Shown here in pieces: positions 9,298 through 17,701 of a stretch of 64,000 bases of DNA (its first letter is position 1; every line of letters begins with the position of its first letter). The DNA comes from Hymenobacter sediminicola (GTDB lineage Bacteria; Bacteroidota; Bacteroidia; Cytophagales; Hymenobacteraceae). Location: the NCBI RefSeq assembly GCF_014250515.1, contig NZ_CP060202.1, forward strand, positions 431,001-495,000, written 5' to 3'. The notes beneath the pieces are model-generated. The model made no database searches. It was not told the DNA's origin and saw only the letters and a list, made by a program, of their open reading frames with translations. The translations under genes and the position numbers were made by a program.

Positions 9298-10011
9298 ATG
9301 GCCCCAGTAGTAGCTGCTCCCCCCACCAACTGCCAGCATTGCCCGCACTTGAACCACTCACTGCTGGGCAAATGCCAGGTAAGCGAGCTAGCTTTGATTT
9401 CCGGTAGCAAAGTGTCGCAGCGTTACCAGCGCGGGCAGATTATTTTTCAGGAAGGCAGTCGGCCTGCTGGTTTGCACTGCATTCATCAGGGCCGCGTGAA
9501 AGTGTCAAAGGTGAGTGGTGACGGGAAAGAGCAGATTCTGTCGTTGCGCAAGGAGGGAGATGCGCTGGGCTTTCAGGCCTTGTCTGATGGGGGCTGCTAC
9601 GTTTCTTCGGCTGTGGCCCTCAACGATTGTGTGGTATGCATGGTGCCGCGGCCTGACTTCTACAGCCTGCTGGAGCAGAACACGCAGTTTTCTCATGCTC
9701 TCATGAGATTGTTGGCTCAGATGCTGGGCGAAACCCAGAAGCGGGTGCTGCACACGGCCTATAAGCCCGTCCGTGAGCGGCTGGCCGAGGCGCTCCTGCT
9801 GCTCTACCGCTTCTTCCAACCCGATACGGGCACCACATTCAGCATTCCTATCTCCCGCGAAGATCTGGCCGCGCTGATGAGTACGGCCAAAGAAACTGCC
9901 AGCCGCCTGCTCTCCGAGTTCCGCGACGAGGGCCTGGTGACCACGCAGGGCAGCCGCATCACCGTTCTGGACCTGAAAGGACTGCAAAGAATATCGGCGC
10001 TCCACACCTGA
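9298..10011 (+). CDS. Crp/Fnr-family transcriptional regulator
   Basis: A 237-residue cytoplasmic regulator: cyclic-nucleotide-binding-like beta-roll (about 38-125), dimer helix (about 130-160) and C-terminal winged helix with SREDLAALMSTAKETASRLLSEFRDEGL. The N terminus holds CQHCPHLNHSLLGKC (C12, C15, C26), which resembles the cysteine cluster of FNR; a fourth ligand is not obvious among the other cysteines, so iron-sulfur sensing is possible but unproven. Homologues act as dimers at palindromic promoters in response to O2, NO, cyclic nucleotides or redox state. The gene lies 380 bp upstream of the Roadblock-like run on the same strand; whether it controls that run is unknown. Confidence 0.9.
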   Translation: MAPVVAAPPTNCQHCPHLNHSLLGKCQVSELALISGSKVSQRYQRGQIIFQEGSRPAGLHCIHQGRVKVSKVSGDGKEQILSLRKEGDALGFQALSDGGCYVSSAVALNDCVVCMVPRPDFYSLLEQNTQFSHALMRLLAQMLGETQKRVLHTAYKPVRERLAEALLLLYRFFQPDTGTTFSIPISREDLAALMSTAKETASRLLSEFRDEGLVTTQGSRITVLDLKGLQRISALHT

Positions 10012-10391
10012 GCTGCTTTCTGGAAGTTACCTGACGACACGCCTCCGTTGCAGTAATGCTGCTTCGGGGGCGTAGCTGTTTCAGGAGGCCTCGCTGCGCG
10101 ATTCCCAAAATGATTCCCAGGCTCGCTATTGTGGGAAAAGTTTAATCACAATCATTTTCTGATTTGATGCCGGTCATTTTTCAAAGGCCCAAAAGAACGG
10201 AGCTTTGCATGGTAAGCTGATCTGCTGTCGAGAAGAAAATCAGAGGGTTAGGCTGCTTACGAACGTCTTTCTACTACTTCGGGGCAAGTACGGTATGCTG
10301 GTTCACTGCGTGGTTCCACCCCGATGCTTTTGAACGAATGACTGGCACCCGCTCACGGTTTTTTCCTCTTTTCTTTTTCTTTTATAGTACC
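10012..10391. other. Intergenic region before the Roadblock-like operon
   Basis: 380 bp without a credible gene. It holds an inverted repeat ATTGTG-N13-CACAAT at 10128-10152, whose half-sites resemble Crp/Fnr-type sites although the spacing is wider than the usual six bases. A weak -7-like GAGCTTTG (10200-10207, one mismatch to TAnnTTTG) has no convincing -33 partner. The operon promoter is probably in this gap but I cannot place it. Confidence 0.35.
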
Positions 10392-10772
10392 ATGGCTTAC
10401 TCAGTCAACAACCCCGCCGGCAAAATAGTACAAGACGTCATCACGGACCTGCCAGGTCTGGTGGCTATTGCTGTCGTTGATATCAACTCAGGCATGAGCC
10501 TGGCCTCGCACTCCAATTCGCCGGCCCTCAACCCTGACACGGCGGCGGCTTACAACACGGAGGTAGTAAAGCAGAAGCAGAAGGCTATGGCGGCCCTGAA
10601 GCTTTCCGGCGAGTCGATTCAGGATATTCTTATCTCCCTGTCGAATCAGCTGCACCTCATCAAGCTCAACGAAAGCGGCACCAAGTTTATCTATCTGGTG
10701 GTAAACTCCCGTGACACCAACCTGGCTATTGCCCGCGAAGTGCTGCGTGCCCACGCTGATCAGCTCAACTAA
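10392..10772 (+). CDS. Roadblock/LC7-like protein, paralogue 1
   Basis: A small 126-residue cytoplasmic protein, first of three paralogues in this run. Its pattern fits the Roadblock/LC7 (MglB-like) fold: helix, then LVAIAVVDINSGMSLASH (two strands with a glycine turn), a long helix rich in Lys and Gln, the QDILISLSNQLHLIK strand, KFIYLVVN and a final helix TNLAIAREVLRAH. Roadblock proteins dimerise and often regulate small Ras-like GTPases or act as scaffolds; no GTPase gene is nearby. I chose the ATG at 10392 because the upstream in-frame extension is a poly-Phe stretch unlike the paralogues. The fold is inferred from pattern only. Confidence 0.7.
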   Translation: MAYSVNNPAGKIVQDVITDLPGLVAIAVVDINSGMSLASHSNSPALNPDTAAAYNTEVVKQKQKAMAALKLSGESIQDILISLSNQLHLIKLNESGTKFIYLVVNSRDTNLAIAREVLRAHADQLN

Positions 10773-10919
10773 ATTCAGCGTATCAGCCTGTCGTATTGCC
10801 GTCTGTGCCACTAGATGGGGCGGGCGGCAATATCCGATTCTTTTCTGCGCAGGAACTGCGTGTTTTTTGCCTATTGCCGGGTGCTTGGTTACGGGCGCTG
10901 GCACATTGTATAGGCCGCT

Positions 10920-11363
10920 ATGCCGATTCCTTTTCTTCAACGCATACAGGCGCTGGCCGGGTCCGCCGTCAATAAAATAGTGCCTGCCGGCCCTGGGCCG
11001 GCTGCGGCCGCCGCTGAGCAACTGCTAAAGCAGCTGCTCAGCGGGTTGCCGGAGCTGCTGGCGGCCGCAGTAGTGGAGGTGGAGTCGGGCCAGCTGCTGG
11101 CTTCCTATACTACTTCCCGCGAGTTCAACCTGAGCAAAGCCATTGGCTTCAATGCCGAGGTGATCCGGCAGCAGCGCCGCGCCATGCAGGCTCTGCAGCT
11201 GCCGGCCGAGGAGCAGCTGGACGACATTCTGATTACGCTTCAGAACCAGTTGCACCTGCTGCGGCTGCTTTCCGATGGCCGTCGGTTTCTCTACGTCGCT
11301 GTTGACTGCCGCGACACCAACTTGGGTATTGCCCGCGCCGTGATGCGCACCTGCCAGGAGTAG
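10920..11363 (+). CDS. Roadblock/LC7-like protein, paralogue 2
   Basis: A 147-residue paralogue of the preceding gene, 147 bp downstream. The shared core is about 42-145: LPELLAAAVVEVESGQLLASY, the NAEVIRQQRRAMQALQL helix, DDILITLQNQLHLLRL, RRFLYVAVD and DTNLGIARAVMR. It carries an extra N-terminal stretch of about 35 residues, starting with an amphipathic MPIPFLQRIQALAG segment and then an Ala/Pro-rich linker, which could contact a membrane or partner. No catalytic residues are apparent. The next gene follows after 62 bp on the same strand, so co-transcription is likely. Confidence 0.7.
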   Translation: MPIPFLQRIQALAGSAVNKIVPAGPGPAAAAAEQLLKQLLSGLPELLAAAVVEVESGQLLASYTTSREFNLSKAIGFNAEVIRQQRRAMQALQLPAEEQLDDILITLQNQLHLLRLLSDGRRFLYVAVDCRDTNLGIARAVMRTCQE

Positions 11364-11425
11364 GACGCTTGGGTAGCGGCAACGCTTCATTTTACATTTT
11401 TCTCACCCTCTATTCTACTACGCGT

Positions 11426-12127
11426 ATGAAATTGACGGCTTCTCCTTTTGATCCGCAAACCGGCGAGCTCCTGCCCGTGTACCGGGATGCTTACCTGAAC
11501 GGCGACCTGACCCGCACCTCGGCCCAGGCCGTGGAAAGCTACCTGCGCCAGGACGCCGACCAGGCCCACGAAACCCTTAACCGCTGGCAGGAGTTGCAGG
11601 CCACAGAGGCTGTAGCAGCTCCTACCTGGGTACAGAAGCAGGTTCAGTACATCCGGGCCGAGCCGGTGCGCTTCCGCCGTCGGGCTACCACAATGGTAGC
11701 GTCGGCCGCCCTGCTTGGTACGATGGTATTTGCGGGCACCAAGCTCCCGACGGAGCGCACCCCTACCGACAACCTACCCACGGAAAGCCTGGAGCTGGCT
11801 ACTGCCGCCGAAGTCAGCGAAGCTGCTGAAGCATCGGTATCCTCTACGGCAGCCGTTGCCCGCATGATTACGGTGCGGGGCCGCATCCTGAATGAGGCCG
11901 GCTCGCCGCTGGTAGGCGCTACGGTCCTCAACCCCGGCAGCCGCCACGGCGTGTCGACCAACTCCGAGGGCGAGTATGTGATGCAGGTGCCGGCCGGCAC
12001 CACCACGCTTAAGTATGGCTACGGCGGCTACCAGGATGAGGAACTGGTGGTGAAGAAAAGCAGCATCACGGACGTGACTCTGCAGCCCCAGGAGCCGCAG
12101 CAAAAGCGCCGTTGGTGGCAGTTTTAG
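11426..12127 (+). CDS. Single-pass membrane protein: anti-sigma-like N terminus plus CarboxypepD_reg-like domain
   Basis: A 233-residue protein in three parts. Residues about 8-60 (YRDAYLNGDLTRTSAQAVESYL...) resemble the N-terminal helices of anti-sigma factors without the zinc ligands. A single hydrophobic segment (about 90-108) follows an Arg-rich stretch, predicting a cytoplasmic N terminus. After a low-complexity Thr/Ala/Glu linker, residues about 150-222 form a carboxypeptidase-regulatory-like beta-sandwich (VRGRILNEAGSPLVGATVLNPG, then GVSTNSEGEYVMQVPAG), which would lie in the periplasm. It is embedded between Roadblock-like paralogues 2 and 3, 38 bp before the latter. No sigma factor gene is adjacent. 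A role as a membrane link for the Roadblock proteins is my inference. Confidence 0.7.
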   Translation: MKLTASPFDPQTGELLPVYRDAYLNGDLTRTSAQAVESYLRQDADQAHETLNRWQELQATEAVAAPTWVQKQVQYIRAEPVRFRRRATTMVASAALLGTMVFAGTKLPTERTPTDNLPTESLELATAAEVSEAAEASVSSTAAVARMITVRGRILNEAGSPLVGATVLNPGSRHGVSTNSEGEYVMQVPAGTTTLKYGYGGYQDEELVVKKSSITDVTLQPQEPQQKRRWWQF

Positions 12128-12165
12128 GTGCAGCCTGCGCTATTGTTTGAAGTAGCCCTGTTGGC

Positions 12166-12621
12166 GTGAAACCGAAATCGTACCGTAGAAAAGCACCCCG
12201 CCCGACGGAGCCGGCGAAAACCCGGCAGGCCAGCACAGCCGACCCGCTTGCTACGCTGGTAGTGGAGCAGGTGCGGGCCGAGCTGCCGGAGCTGCTGGCT
12301 GTAGCGGTGGTCGATGTGGCTTCCGGTACCAGTCTGGCTGCCTACTCCGGCACTGCGGCCATCGACCCCGATACGGCTGCCAGCTTCAATGCCGAAGTGG
12401 TAAAGCTCAAGCTGAAGGCCATGACAGCCCTGCAGCTGGCCGATGAGCAACTCGATGATATCCTCATCACGCTTTCCAGTCAGCTGCACCTGCTTCAGCT
12501 CAGCCCCGACGGCCGCCGGTTTATTTATCTGGTGGTAGCCGGGCAGAACACCAACCTGGGTATTGCCCGGGCTGTGCTGCGGGGCCAGATCGGCCAGCTG
12601 AGCGCTCCGCCGGTTTCCTAG
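12166..12621 (+). CDS. Roadblock/LC7-like protein, paralogue 3
   Basis: A 151-residue third paralogue. The core (about 41-145) has LPELLAVAVVDVASGTSLAAY, NAEVVKLKLKAMTALQLADE, DDILITLSSQLHLLQL, RRFIYLVVAG and NTNLGIARAVLRG. It is preceded by a basic, Pro-rich, probably disordered N-terminal tail (MKPKSYRRKAPRPTEPAK). The start is a GTG at 12166: an in-frame TGA lies six codons upstream and there is no ATG before the core. It ends the run, 25 bp before a terminator hairpin. All four genes from 10392 on are on one strand with gaps of 147, 62 and 38 bp. Confidence 0.7.
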   Translation: MKPKSYRRKAPRPTEPAKTRQASTADPLATLVVEQVRAELPELLAVAVVDVASGTSLAAYSGTAAIDPDTAASFNAEVVKLKLKAMTALQLADEQLDDILITLSSQLHLLQLSPDGRRFIYLVVAGQNTNLGIARAVLRGQIGQLSAPPVS

Positions 12622-12646
12622 CTGCCCCGAACAGCGGGAGTCATGC

Positions 12647-12680
12647 AAAGCTCCTTCTCCGACTGCGGGGAAGGAGCTTT
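12647..12680 (+). terminator. Intrinsic terminator after the Roadblock-like run
   Basis: Arms 12647-12656 and 12671-12680 (AAAGCTCCTT with AAGGAGCTTT) followed by a short T-run. It closes the transcript of the four-gene run and supports treating it as one unit. Confidence 0.8.
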
Positions 12681-12844
12681 TTGCGTGATCTTAAGCCGAA
12701 AGGTGCTGTCTTCAGCGCGGAGCAACAGGGACTTGGCTGCCTTGGAGTCAGGGCAGCGGGCCGCTGCCGCACAAGCAGCGCAACGTAGCTTGCGCGGCAG
12801 CGTCTATTGGGCGCTTGTATCTGTGTAGTTCCTTTCCCCTTACT

Positions 12845-14506
12845 ATGCCCCGCGTTCTGCTTCTGGTTGCGTTTCTGCTAAGTATCCATTTCCAAACGGC
12901 CACCGCCCAACTGCTTCAGCCCCGGCCCGCCTTCACCCGCGCCGACTCGCTGCGGGGCGGCCTCACGCTCCTGCGCACCTGCTACGACATCAACTACTAC
13001 CACCTCGATGTGAAGCTGGACGTGGCCAACCGGGCCCTGAGCGGCTCCAATCTGTTTCGCTTCACGGCCACCCAGGATTTCACGCGCCTCCAGTTCGATT
13101 TGTTTGCCAATCTGAAAGTGGACAAGGTGGAATACCAAGGCAAGTCGGTGCCGTTTACACGGGAAGCCAACGCGGTATTCGTGACGTTCCCGCAACCCAT
13201 CCAGCAGGGTTCTAAAGATGAGTTCCGGGTGTATTATTCCGGCCAGCCGACGGTGGCGAAGAAAGCGCCCTGGGATGGTGGCCTCGTATTCACGCAGGAT
13301 GCCCAGGGCAAGCCGTGGGTAGCGTCGGCGTGCCAGGGCGTGGGCGCCAGCATCTGGTGGCCCACTAAAGACCACCAGGCCGACGAGGTAGATTCCATGC
13401 TCATCAGCGTATCGGTGCCGAAGGGCCTGAAGGACGTGTCTAATGGGCGGCTTCGCAAAACCACCAAGCTAAAAGGCGGCTACACCCGCTTCGACTGGTT
13501 CGTGGGCAACCCTATCAACAACTACGACGTGGCCCTTAACGTGGGCGACTACCAGCACTTCAGCGGCGGCACTTACGCCGGTGAGGCCGGCCCGCTGTCC
13601 GTAGACTACTGGGTGCTGCCCGAAAACCTGACCAAAGCCAAAGCGCACTTTGCGGCCAACGTGCCGCCCATGCTTAAGAGCATGGAGCACTGGTTTGGGC
13701 CGTATCCGTTCTACAAGGATGGCTACAAGCTGGTGGACGCGCCGCACCTGGGCATGGAGCACCAGAGCGCCGTAGCCTACGGCAACAAGTACCAGAACGG
13801 CTATTTGGGCCAGGACCGCTCCAACACCGGCTGGGGCTCGAAGTGGGACTTCATCATCATCCACGAAAGTGGGCACGAGTGGTTCGGCAACAACATCACC
13901 AGCAAGGATATTGCTGATATGTGGGTGCACGAAGGCTTCACGTGCTACTCCGAGGCCTTATTTGTGGAAAGCCAGTACGGCAAGCAGGCAGGGCAGGAGT
14001 ATATCCACGGGCAGCGGCGCAACATCCAGAACAACGGCCCCATCATCGGGACGTACGGTGTAAACCAGGAGGGCTCCGGTGACATGTACGACAAGGGCAG
14101 CAACCTGCTTAACATGGTGCGCACCGCCCTCAACGACGATGAGAAATGGCGCCAGATTCTGCGTGGCCTCGGCAGTACGTTCTACCATCAGACCGTCACG
14201 ACCGAGCAGATTGTCGGATACATCAATCAGCAGAGTGGCCGCGACTTCACGCCCATCTTCGACCAGTACCTGCGCCACCCCGGTCTACCCACATTGGAAA
14301 TCCGCTTCGAGAAGGAGAAAGTGCTGGCCCGCTGGATTGCCGACGTGCCGGGCTTCAACCTACCCGTACGCCTACGCACCAAAGGCGGCGAATACGTGGC
14401 CCTGCCGCTCACCACCAAAATGCAGCCGCTGGCCGTGCCCGGCCTCACCAAGGACAACCTGGAAGTGGACACATTCAACTACTACATCGGGGTGCTGGTG
14501 GAGTAG
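12845..14506 (+). CDS. M1-family zinc metallopeptidase (aminopeptidase N-like)
   Basis: A 553-residue exported protease with a cleavable signal peptide (about 1-20, ending near TATAQ). The gluzincin signature is complete: HESGHEWFG (H340, E341, H344), with the third zinc ligand E363 in MWVHEGF after the family's spacing. LGMEHQSAVAYG (about 302-313) corresponds to the GxMEN exopeptidase loop in altered form. An N-terminal beta-domain of about 170 residues precedes the catalytic domain. It is shorter than classical PepN (about 850), lacking the large C-terminal helical domain, as is common for periplasmic Bacteroidota M1 members. The ATG at 12845 gives the natural signal peptide. It probably trims peptides outside the cytoplasm. 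Confidence 0.93.
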   Translation: MPRVLLLVAFLLSIHFQTATAQLLQPRPAFTRADSLRGGLTLLRTCYDINYYHLDVKLDVANRALSGSNLFRFTATQDFTRLQFDLFANLKVDKVEYQGKSVPFTREANAVFVTFPQPIQQGSKDEFRVYYSGQPTVAKKAPWDGGLVFTQDAQGKPWVASACQGVGASIWWPTKDHQADEVDSMLISVSVPKGLKDVSNGRLRKTTKLKGGYTRFDWFVGNPINNYDVALNVGDYQHFSGGTYAGEAGPLSVDYWVLPENLTKAKAHFAANVPPMLKSMEHWFGPYPFYKDGYKLVDAPHLGMEHQSAVAYGNKYQNGYLGQDRSNTGWGSKWDFIIIHESGHEWFGNNITSKDIADMWVHEGFTCYSEALFVESQYGKQAGQEYIHGQRRNIQNNGPIIGTYGVNQEGSGDMYDKGSNLLNMVRTALNDDEKWRQILRGLGSTFYHQTVTTEQIVGYINQQSGRDFTPIFDQYLRHPGLPTLEIRFEKEKVLARWIADVPGFNLPVRLRTKGGEYVALPLTTKMQPLAVPGLTKDNLEVDTFNYYIGVLVE

Positions 14507-14594
14507 AAGGTGAAATGGTGGGTTTGATATGCCTTACCCGAGGTGCACTCTACAAATAGGCATAGGTCGCTCAAACGTCGTTTCCCGACCACAG

Positions 14595-14630
14595 AAAAGC
14601 GCCTCTTCCATAGTCGGAAGAGGCGCTTTT
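14595..14630. terminator. Bidirectional terminator between M1 peptidase and SDR genes
   Basis: Stem 14595-14609 / 14616-14630 with a six-base loop, A-run on the left and T-run on the right, between convergent genes. Confidence 0.9.
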
Positions 14631-14699
14631 TCATTCGAAGGTATCAGTCAGTTGATTTGCAACTCTGCTGCTCAACCCAGCAGTAGCACGACCCTACGC

Positions 14700-15449
14700 T
14701 TAGATTTGGGCTGAGCCGCCATCCACGAACAACTCGATGCCGGTGATGAAACTACTTTCATCGGAGGCGAGGAAGGAGGCCACTTTCGCAACTTCGTCGG
14801 GGTCGCCGAGGCGGCCGAGGGGGATGAGGCTTACGAGGTGAGCTTTGATTTGCTCTTTCTCTTCGGGCGTGCTGCCGATGCCATCTAGGCCGGGCGTGGC
14901 AATGGGGCCAGGGCTCAGGGCATTCACCCGAATCTTACGCTGCTTCAGATCTATTGTCCAGTTGCGGGCGAAGGAGCGGACTGCGGCCTTGGTAGCACTG
15001 TACACGCTGAAGGCCTCACTGCCTTTGATGGAAGTAGTGGAGGCATTCAGGATAATGGAGCTACCATCTTTGAGCAGGGGCAACGCTTTCTGCACCGTGA
15101 ACAGCAGGCCCTTCACGTTGCTGTTGAAGGTTCTATCGAAATGTTCTTCGGTGATGGCGCCCAGAGGTACCAACTCGCCACCGCCGGCGTTGGCAAACAC
15201 AATGTCCAAGGTGCCTTTCTCGGCTTGTACGGTGGCGAACAGCCGGTCGAGGTCGGCGAGGTTGGCTACGTCGCCTTGTACGCCGGTTACGTTGCGGCCA
15301 ATCTGCTGCACGGCGGCGTCCAGTTCCTGCTGCCGACGGCCGGTGATGAACACGTAGGCGCCTTCTTCCACAAACCGTTTGGCCGTGGCCAAGCCGATAC
15401 CGCTGTTTCCGCCCGTGATGACAGCAACTTTTCCTTCTAGTTTTTTCAT
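14700..15449 (-). CDS. Short-chain dehydrogenase/reductase (classical SDR)
   Basis: A 249-residue cytoplasmic NAD(P)-dependent oxidoreductase. The classical SDR set is complete: cofactor motif TGGNSGIG (12-19), NAG at 87-89, catalytic S137, Y150 and K154 (YSATK), and the PG motif LSPGPIATPG. R38-R39 after strand 2 suggests NADP(H). The substrate cannot be deduced; such enzymes are often annotated as glucose 1-dehydrogenase or 3-oxoacyl-ACP-reductase-like. It is divergent from an HxlR regulator with a 279-bp gap, the usual arrangement in which an HxlR repressor controls a quinone- or aldehyde-responsive oxidoreductase, so regulation by that neighbour is a reasonable inference. Confidence 0.93.
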   Translation of the reverse strand: MKKLEGKVAVITGGNSGIGLATAKRFVEEGAYVFITGRRQQELDAAVQQIGRNVTGVQGDVANLADLDRLFATVQAEKGTLDIVFANAGGGELVPLGAITEEHFDRTFNSNVKGLLFTVQKALPLLKDGSSIILNASTTSIKGSEAFSVYSATKAAVRSFARNWTIDLKQRKIRVNALSPGPIATPGLDGIGSTPEEKEQIKAHLVSLIPLGRLGDPDEVAKVASFLASDESSFITGIELFVDGGSAQI

Positions 15450-15701
15450 ATGGGTATCCTCCGTGCGGAGGAGTTGATCTGAGAGTGTGGTGGCCTGCGA
15501 GCTTAGCTGCCGTCGGCCGATAACTTATGAGTGCTTTTTACAGTCTATCCGAAGTGGGCCGCTGATCAGGTCGGCTTTCTTCGGCAAACGATGCAGGATG
15601 TTGCTGACAGCTTTTGTACGTTTGTTACGCAAAGGAACTGTTAATAGTGTGGATTAGTTACTATTGGCAAGTGAATTTGTGAAGAAACTAGTTACCAGCA
15701 C

Positions 15702-15713
15702 GTTACTAGTAAC
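15702..15713. promoter_or_regulatory. Perfect 12-bp palindrome, candidate HxlR operator
   Basis: GTTACTAGTAAC is fully self-complementary and ends 15 bases before the hxlR-like ATG. Related half-sites surround it: ACTAGTTAC just upstream, TTAGTTACTA near 15655 and AAGTAACC just downstream. This is consistent with a repressor site controlling the divergent SDR/HxlR pair. Confidence 0.5.
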
Positions 15714-15728
15714 CTGGAAGTAACCATC

Positions 15729-16082
15729 ATGAAAACAGATCAACTACTAGCTTCCTCTTGTGCCATGACGCGCACCATGGGCATCCTCGGCGGGAAATGG
15801 AAGCCCCTCATTATTTGGGGGATAGGCCAGCGCCGCATTCGGTTTGGGCAACTGGCGGCGCACATGCCGCTCATATCGCGCAAGGTGCTGGCCGAGCAAC
15901 TGAAGGAACTGGAAGAAGCCGGTCTGATTCTGCGCGAAGCTTTCAATGAGGTGCCGCCCCGCGTGGATTACTCCCTCACCGAAAACGGTCTGCGCCTGCT
16001 CCCCATCCTCCAATCCCTCTGCGCCTGGACCAGCAGCTGTGAAGCCGCCGCAACAACTGCTTCCACTTCCTGCCCAGGCTGA
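15729..16082 (+). CDS. HxlR-family winged-helix regulator
   Basis: A 117-residue DNA-binding protein of the HxlR (MarR-like) family: MGILGGKWKPLIIWGI, the RFGQLAAHMPLISRKVLAEQLKELEEAGLI recognition region, and a PPRVDYSLTENG wing. C11 occupies the position of the redox-active N-terminal cysteine of YodB/HypR-type members, which sense quinones, aldehydes or hypochlorite; a second pair (C95, C115) lies in the C-terminal tail. It is divergent from the SDR gene and preceded by the palindrome at 15702-15713. A GGAAG six bases downstream of that palindrome is one of the few Shine-Dalgarno-like sequences in the window. Confidence 0.92.
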   Translation: MKTDQLLASSCAMTRTMGILGGKWKPLIIWGIGQRRIRFGQLAAHMPLISRKVLAEQLKELEEAGLILREAFNEVPPRVDYSLTENGLRLLPILQSLCAWTSSCEAAATTASTSCPG

Positions 16083-16150
16083 GAGAGGCGCACTCCACAG
16101 CACTAATGGTGGGTAAGGAAACCAGTTGACCGCCGTTGAAATGGAAAAAC

Positions 16151-16184
16151 TTGCCATTTCCCAAACTCCCCTTCCGTACCTTCG
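16151..16184 (+). promoter_or_regulatory. Candidate promoter for lpd
   Basis: TTG at 16151-16153, 23 bases, then TACCTTCG at 16177-16184 (one mismatch to TAnnTTTG). The predicted start near 16191 leaves a leader of about 27 nt before the lpd ATG. Confidence 0.45.
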
Positions 16185-16217
16185 CCCCTAGTTGATTCTC
16201 ACTGAATTCACCTTCGC

Positions 16218-17624
16218 ATGAACCAATACGACGTTACCGTCATCGGCTCCGGGCCCGGCGGCTATGTGGCGGCCATCCGCTGCTCCCAGTTGGGCCTCAA
16301 AACCGCCCTCATCGAGAAATACGACACCCTGGGCGGCACCTGCCTCAACGTGGGCTGCATCCCCAGCAAGGCCCTGCTCGACTCGACGGAGCACTTCCAC
16401 AATGCCGGCCACACTTTCAAGGAGCACGGCATTGAGCTGAGCGACTTGCAGATCAACATGAACCAGCTCATCGACCGCAAAAACGGGGTGGTGAAGGCCA
16501 ATACCGACGGGATTCAGTTCCTGATGAAGAAAAACAAAATCGACGTGCTGCACGGCGTCGGTTCATTTGTCGATAAGAACCACATCAGCATTGCGCCCAC
16601 CGCGGGCGGCGAAGCGCAGCAGATTGAAACCAAGAACGTCATCATTGCCACCGGCTCCAAGCCTACGGTGCTGCCGTTCATTGCCCAGGACAAGGAGCGT
16701 ATCATCACCAGCACCGAGGCCCTGAACATCCGGGAAGTGCCCAAGCACATGATTGTAATTGGCGGCGGCGTAATCGGGCTGGAAATGGCGTCGGTGTACG
16801 CTCGCCTCGGCGCGAAAGTGTCGGTGGTGGAGTTCCTGGACTCCTTGATTCCGACCATGGACCGCGGCCTCGGCAAAGAGCTGAAGCGCATCCTGGGCAA
16901 AATCGGCATCGAGTTTTTCCTGAGCCACAAAGTAACCGGCGCTACCCGTGAGGGCGACGCCGTGACCGTAACGGCTACCAACCCGAAAGGCGAGGAAGTG
17001 AAGTTTGAAGGCGACTACTGCCTGGTAGCCGTGGGCCGCGTGCCGTACACTGCCGGCTTGAACCTAGAAGCGGCCGGCGTGGAAATGGAAGAGCGTGGCC
17101 GCATCAAGGTAGATGCCCACCTGCAAACCAACGTGCCCGGCATCTACGCCATCGGCGACGTGGTGCGCGGCGCTATGCTGGCGCACAAGGCCGAGGAAGA
17201 AGGCGTGTTTGTGGCGGAAACCATTGTGGGCCAGAAGCCGCACGTCAACTACCTGCTCATCCCCGGCGTGGTGTACACCTGGCCGGAAGTGGCGGGAGTG
17301 GGCTACACCGAGGAGCAGCTGAAGGAGCAGGGCAAGGCCTACAAAACCGGCTCGTTCCCGTTCCGCGCCTCCGGCCGCGCCCGCGCCTCCATGGACCTCG
17401 ACGGCTTCGTGAAAGTGCTGGCCGACAAGGAAACCGACGAAATCCTGGGCGTGCACATGATTGGCCCGCGCATCGCCGACCTCATTGCCGAAGCCGTAAC
17501 GGCCATGGAGTTCCGTGCCTCCGCCGAGGACGTCGCCCGCATGAGCCACGCCCACCCCACCTACGCCGAAGCCATGAAGGAAGCGTGCTTGGCCGCTACC
17601 GAGAACCGCGCGATTCACATGTAA
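16218..17624 (+). CDS. lpdA: Dihydrolipoyl dehydrogenase (E3)
   Basis: A 468-residue FAD disulfide oxidoreductase that reoxidises dihydrolipoamide in 2-oxoacid dehydrogenase complexes and makes NADH. It shows [11 protein letters not shown] for FAD, the redox disulfide [13 protein letters not shown] (C42, C47), the NAD-binding [10 protein letters not shown], the second FAD motif IYAIGDV, and [13 protein letters not shown] with the His-Glu pair at the C terminus. Length and all catalytic residues are normal. It is monocistronic and unlinked to sucAB, consistent with service to several complexes. A promoter-like sequence precedes it and a strong hairpin follows. Confidence 0.97.
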   Translation: MNQYDVTVIGSGPGGYVAAIRCSQLGLKTALIEKYDTLGGTCLNVGCIPSKALLDSTEHFHNAGHTFKEHGIELSDLQINMNQLIDRKNGVVKANTDGIQFLMKKNKIDVLHGVGSFVDKNHISIAPTAGGEAQQIETKNVIIATGSKPTVLPFIAQDKERIITSTEALNIREVPKHMIVIGGGVIGLEMASVYARLGAKVSVVEFLDSLIPTMDRGLGKELKRILGKIGIEFFLSHKVTGATREGDAVTVTATNPKGEEVKFEGDYCLVAVGRVPYTAGLNLEAAGVEMEERGRIKVDAHLQTNVPGIYAIGDVVRGAMLAHKAEEEGVFVAETIVGQKPHVNYLLIPGVVYTWPEVAGVGYTEEQLKEQGKAYKTGSFPFRASGRARASMDLDGFVKVLADKETDEILGVHMIGPRIADLIAEAVTAMEFRASAEDVARMSHAHPTYAEAMKEACLAATENRAIHM

Positions 17625-17648
17625 CTCTAAAGTTGAAAGACTAAAAGC

Positions 17649-17686
17649 AAAAGCGGCGGCAACTCCTGGGAGTTGTCGCCGCTTTT
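17649..17686. terminator. Bidirectional terminator after lpd
   Basis: Stem 17649-17664 / 17671-17686 with one wobble pair; A-run left, T-run right. It separates lpd from the convergent AT-rich HEPN-like gene. Confidence 0.85.
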
Positions 17687-17701
17687 AGTTTCCTCATGAT
17701 G

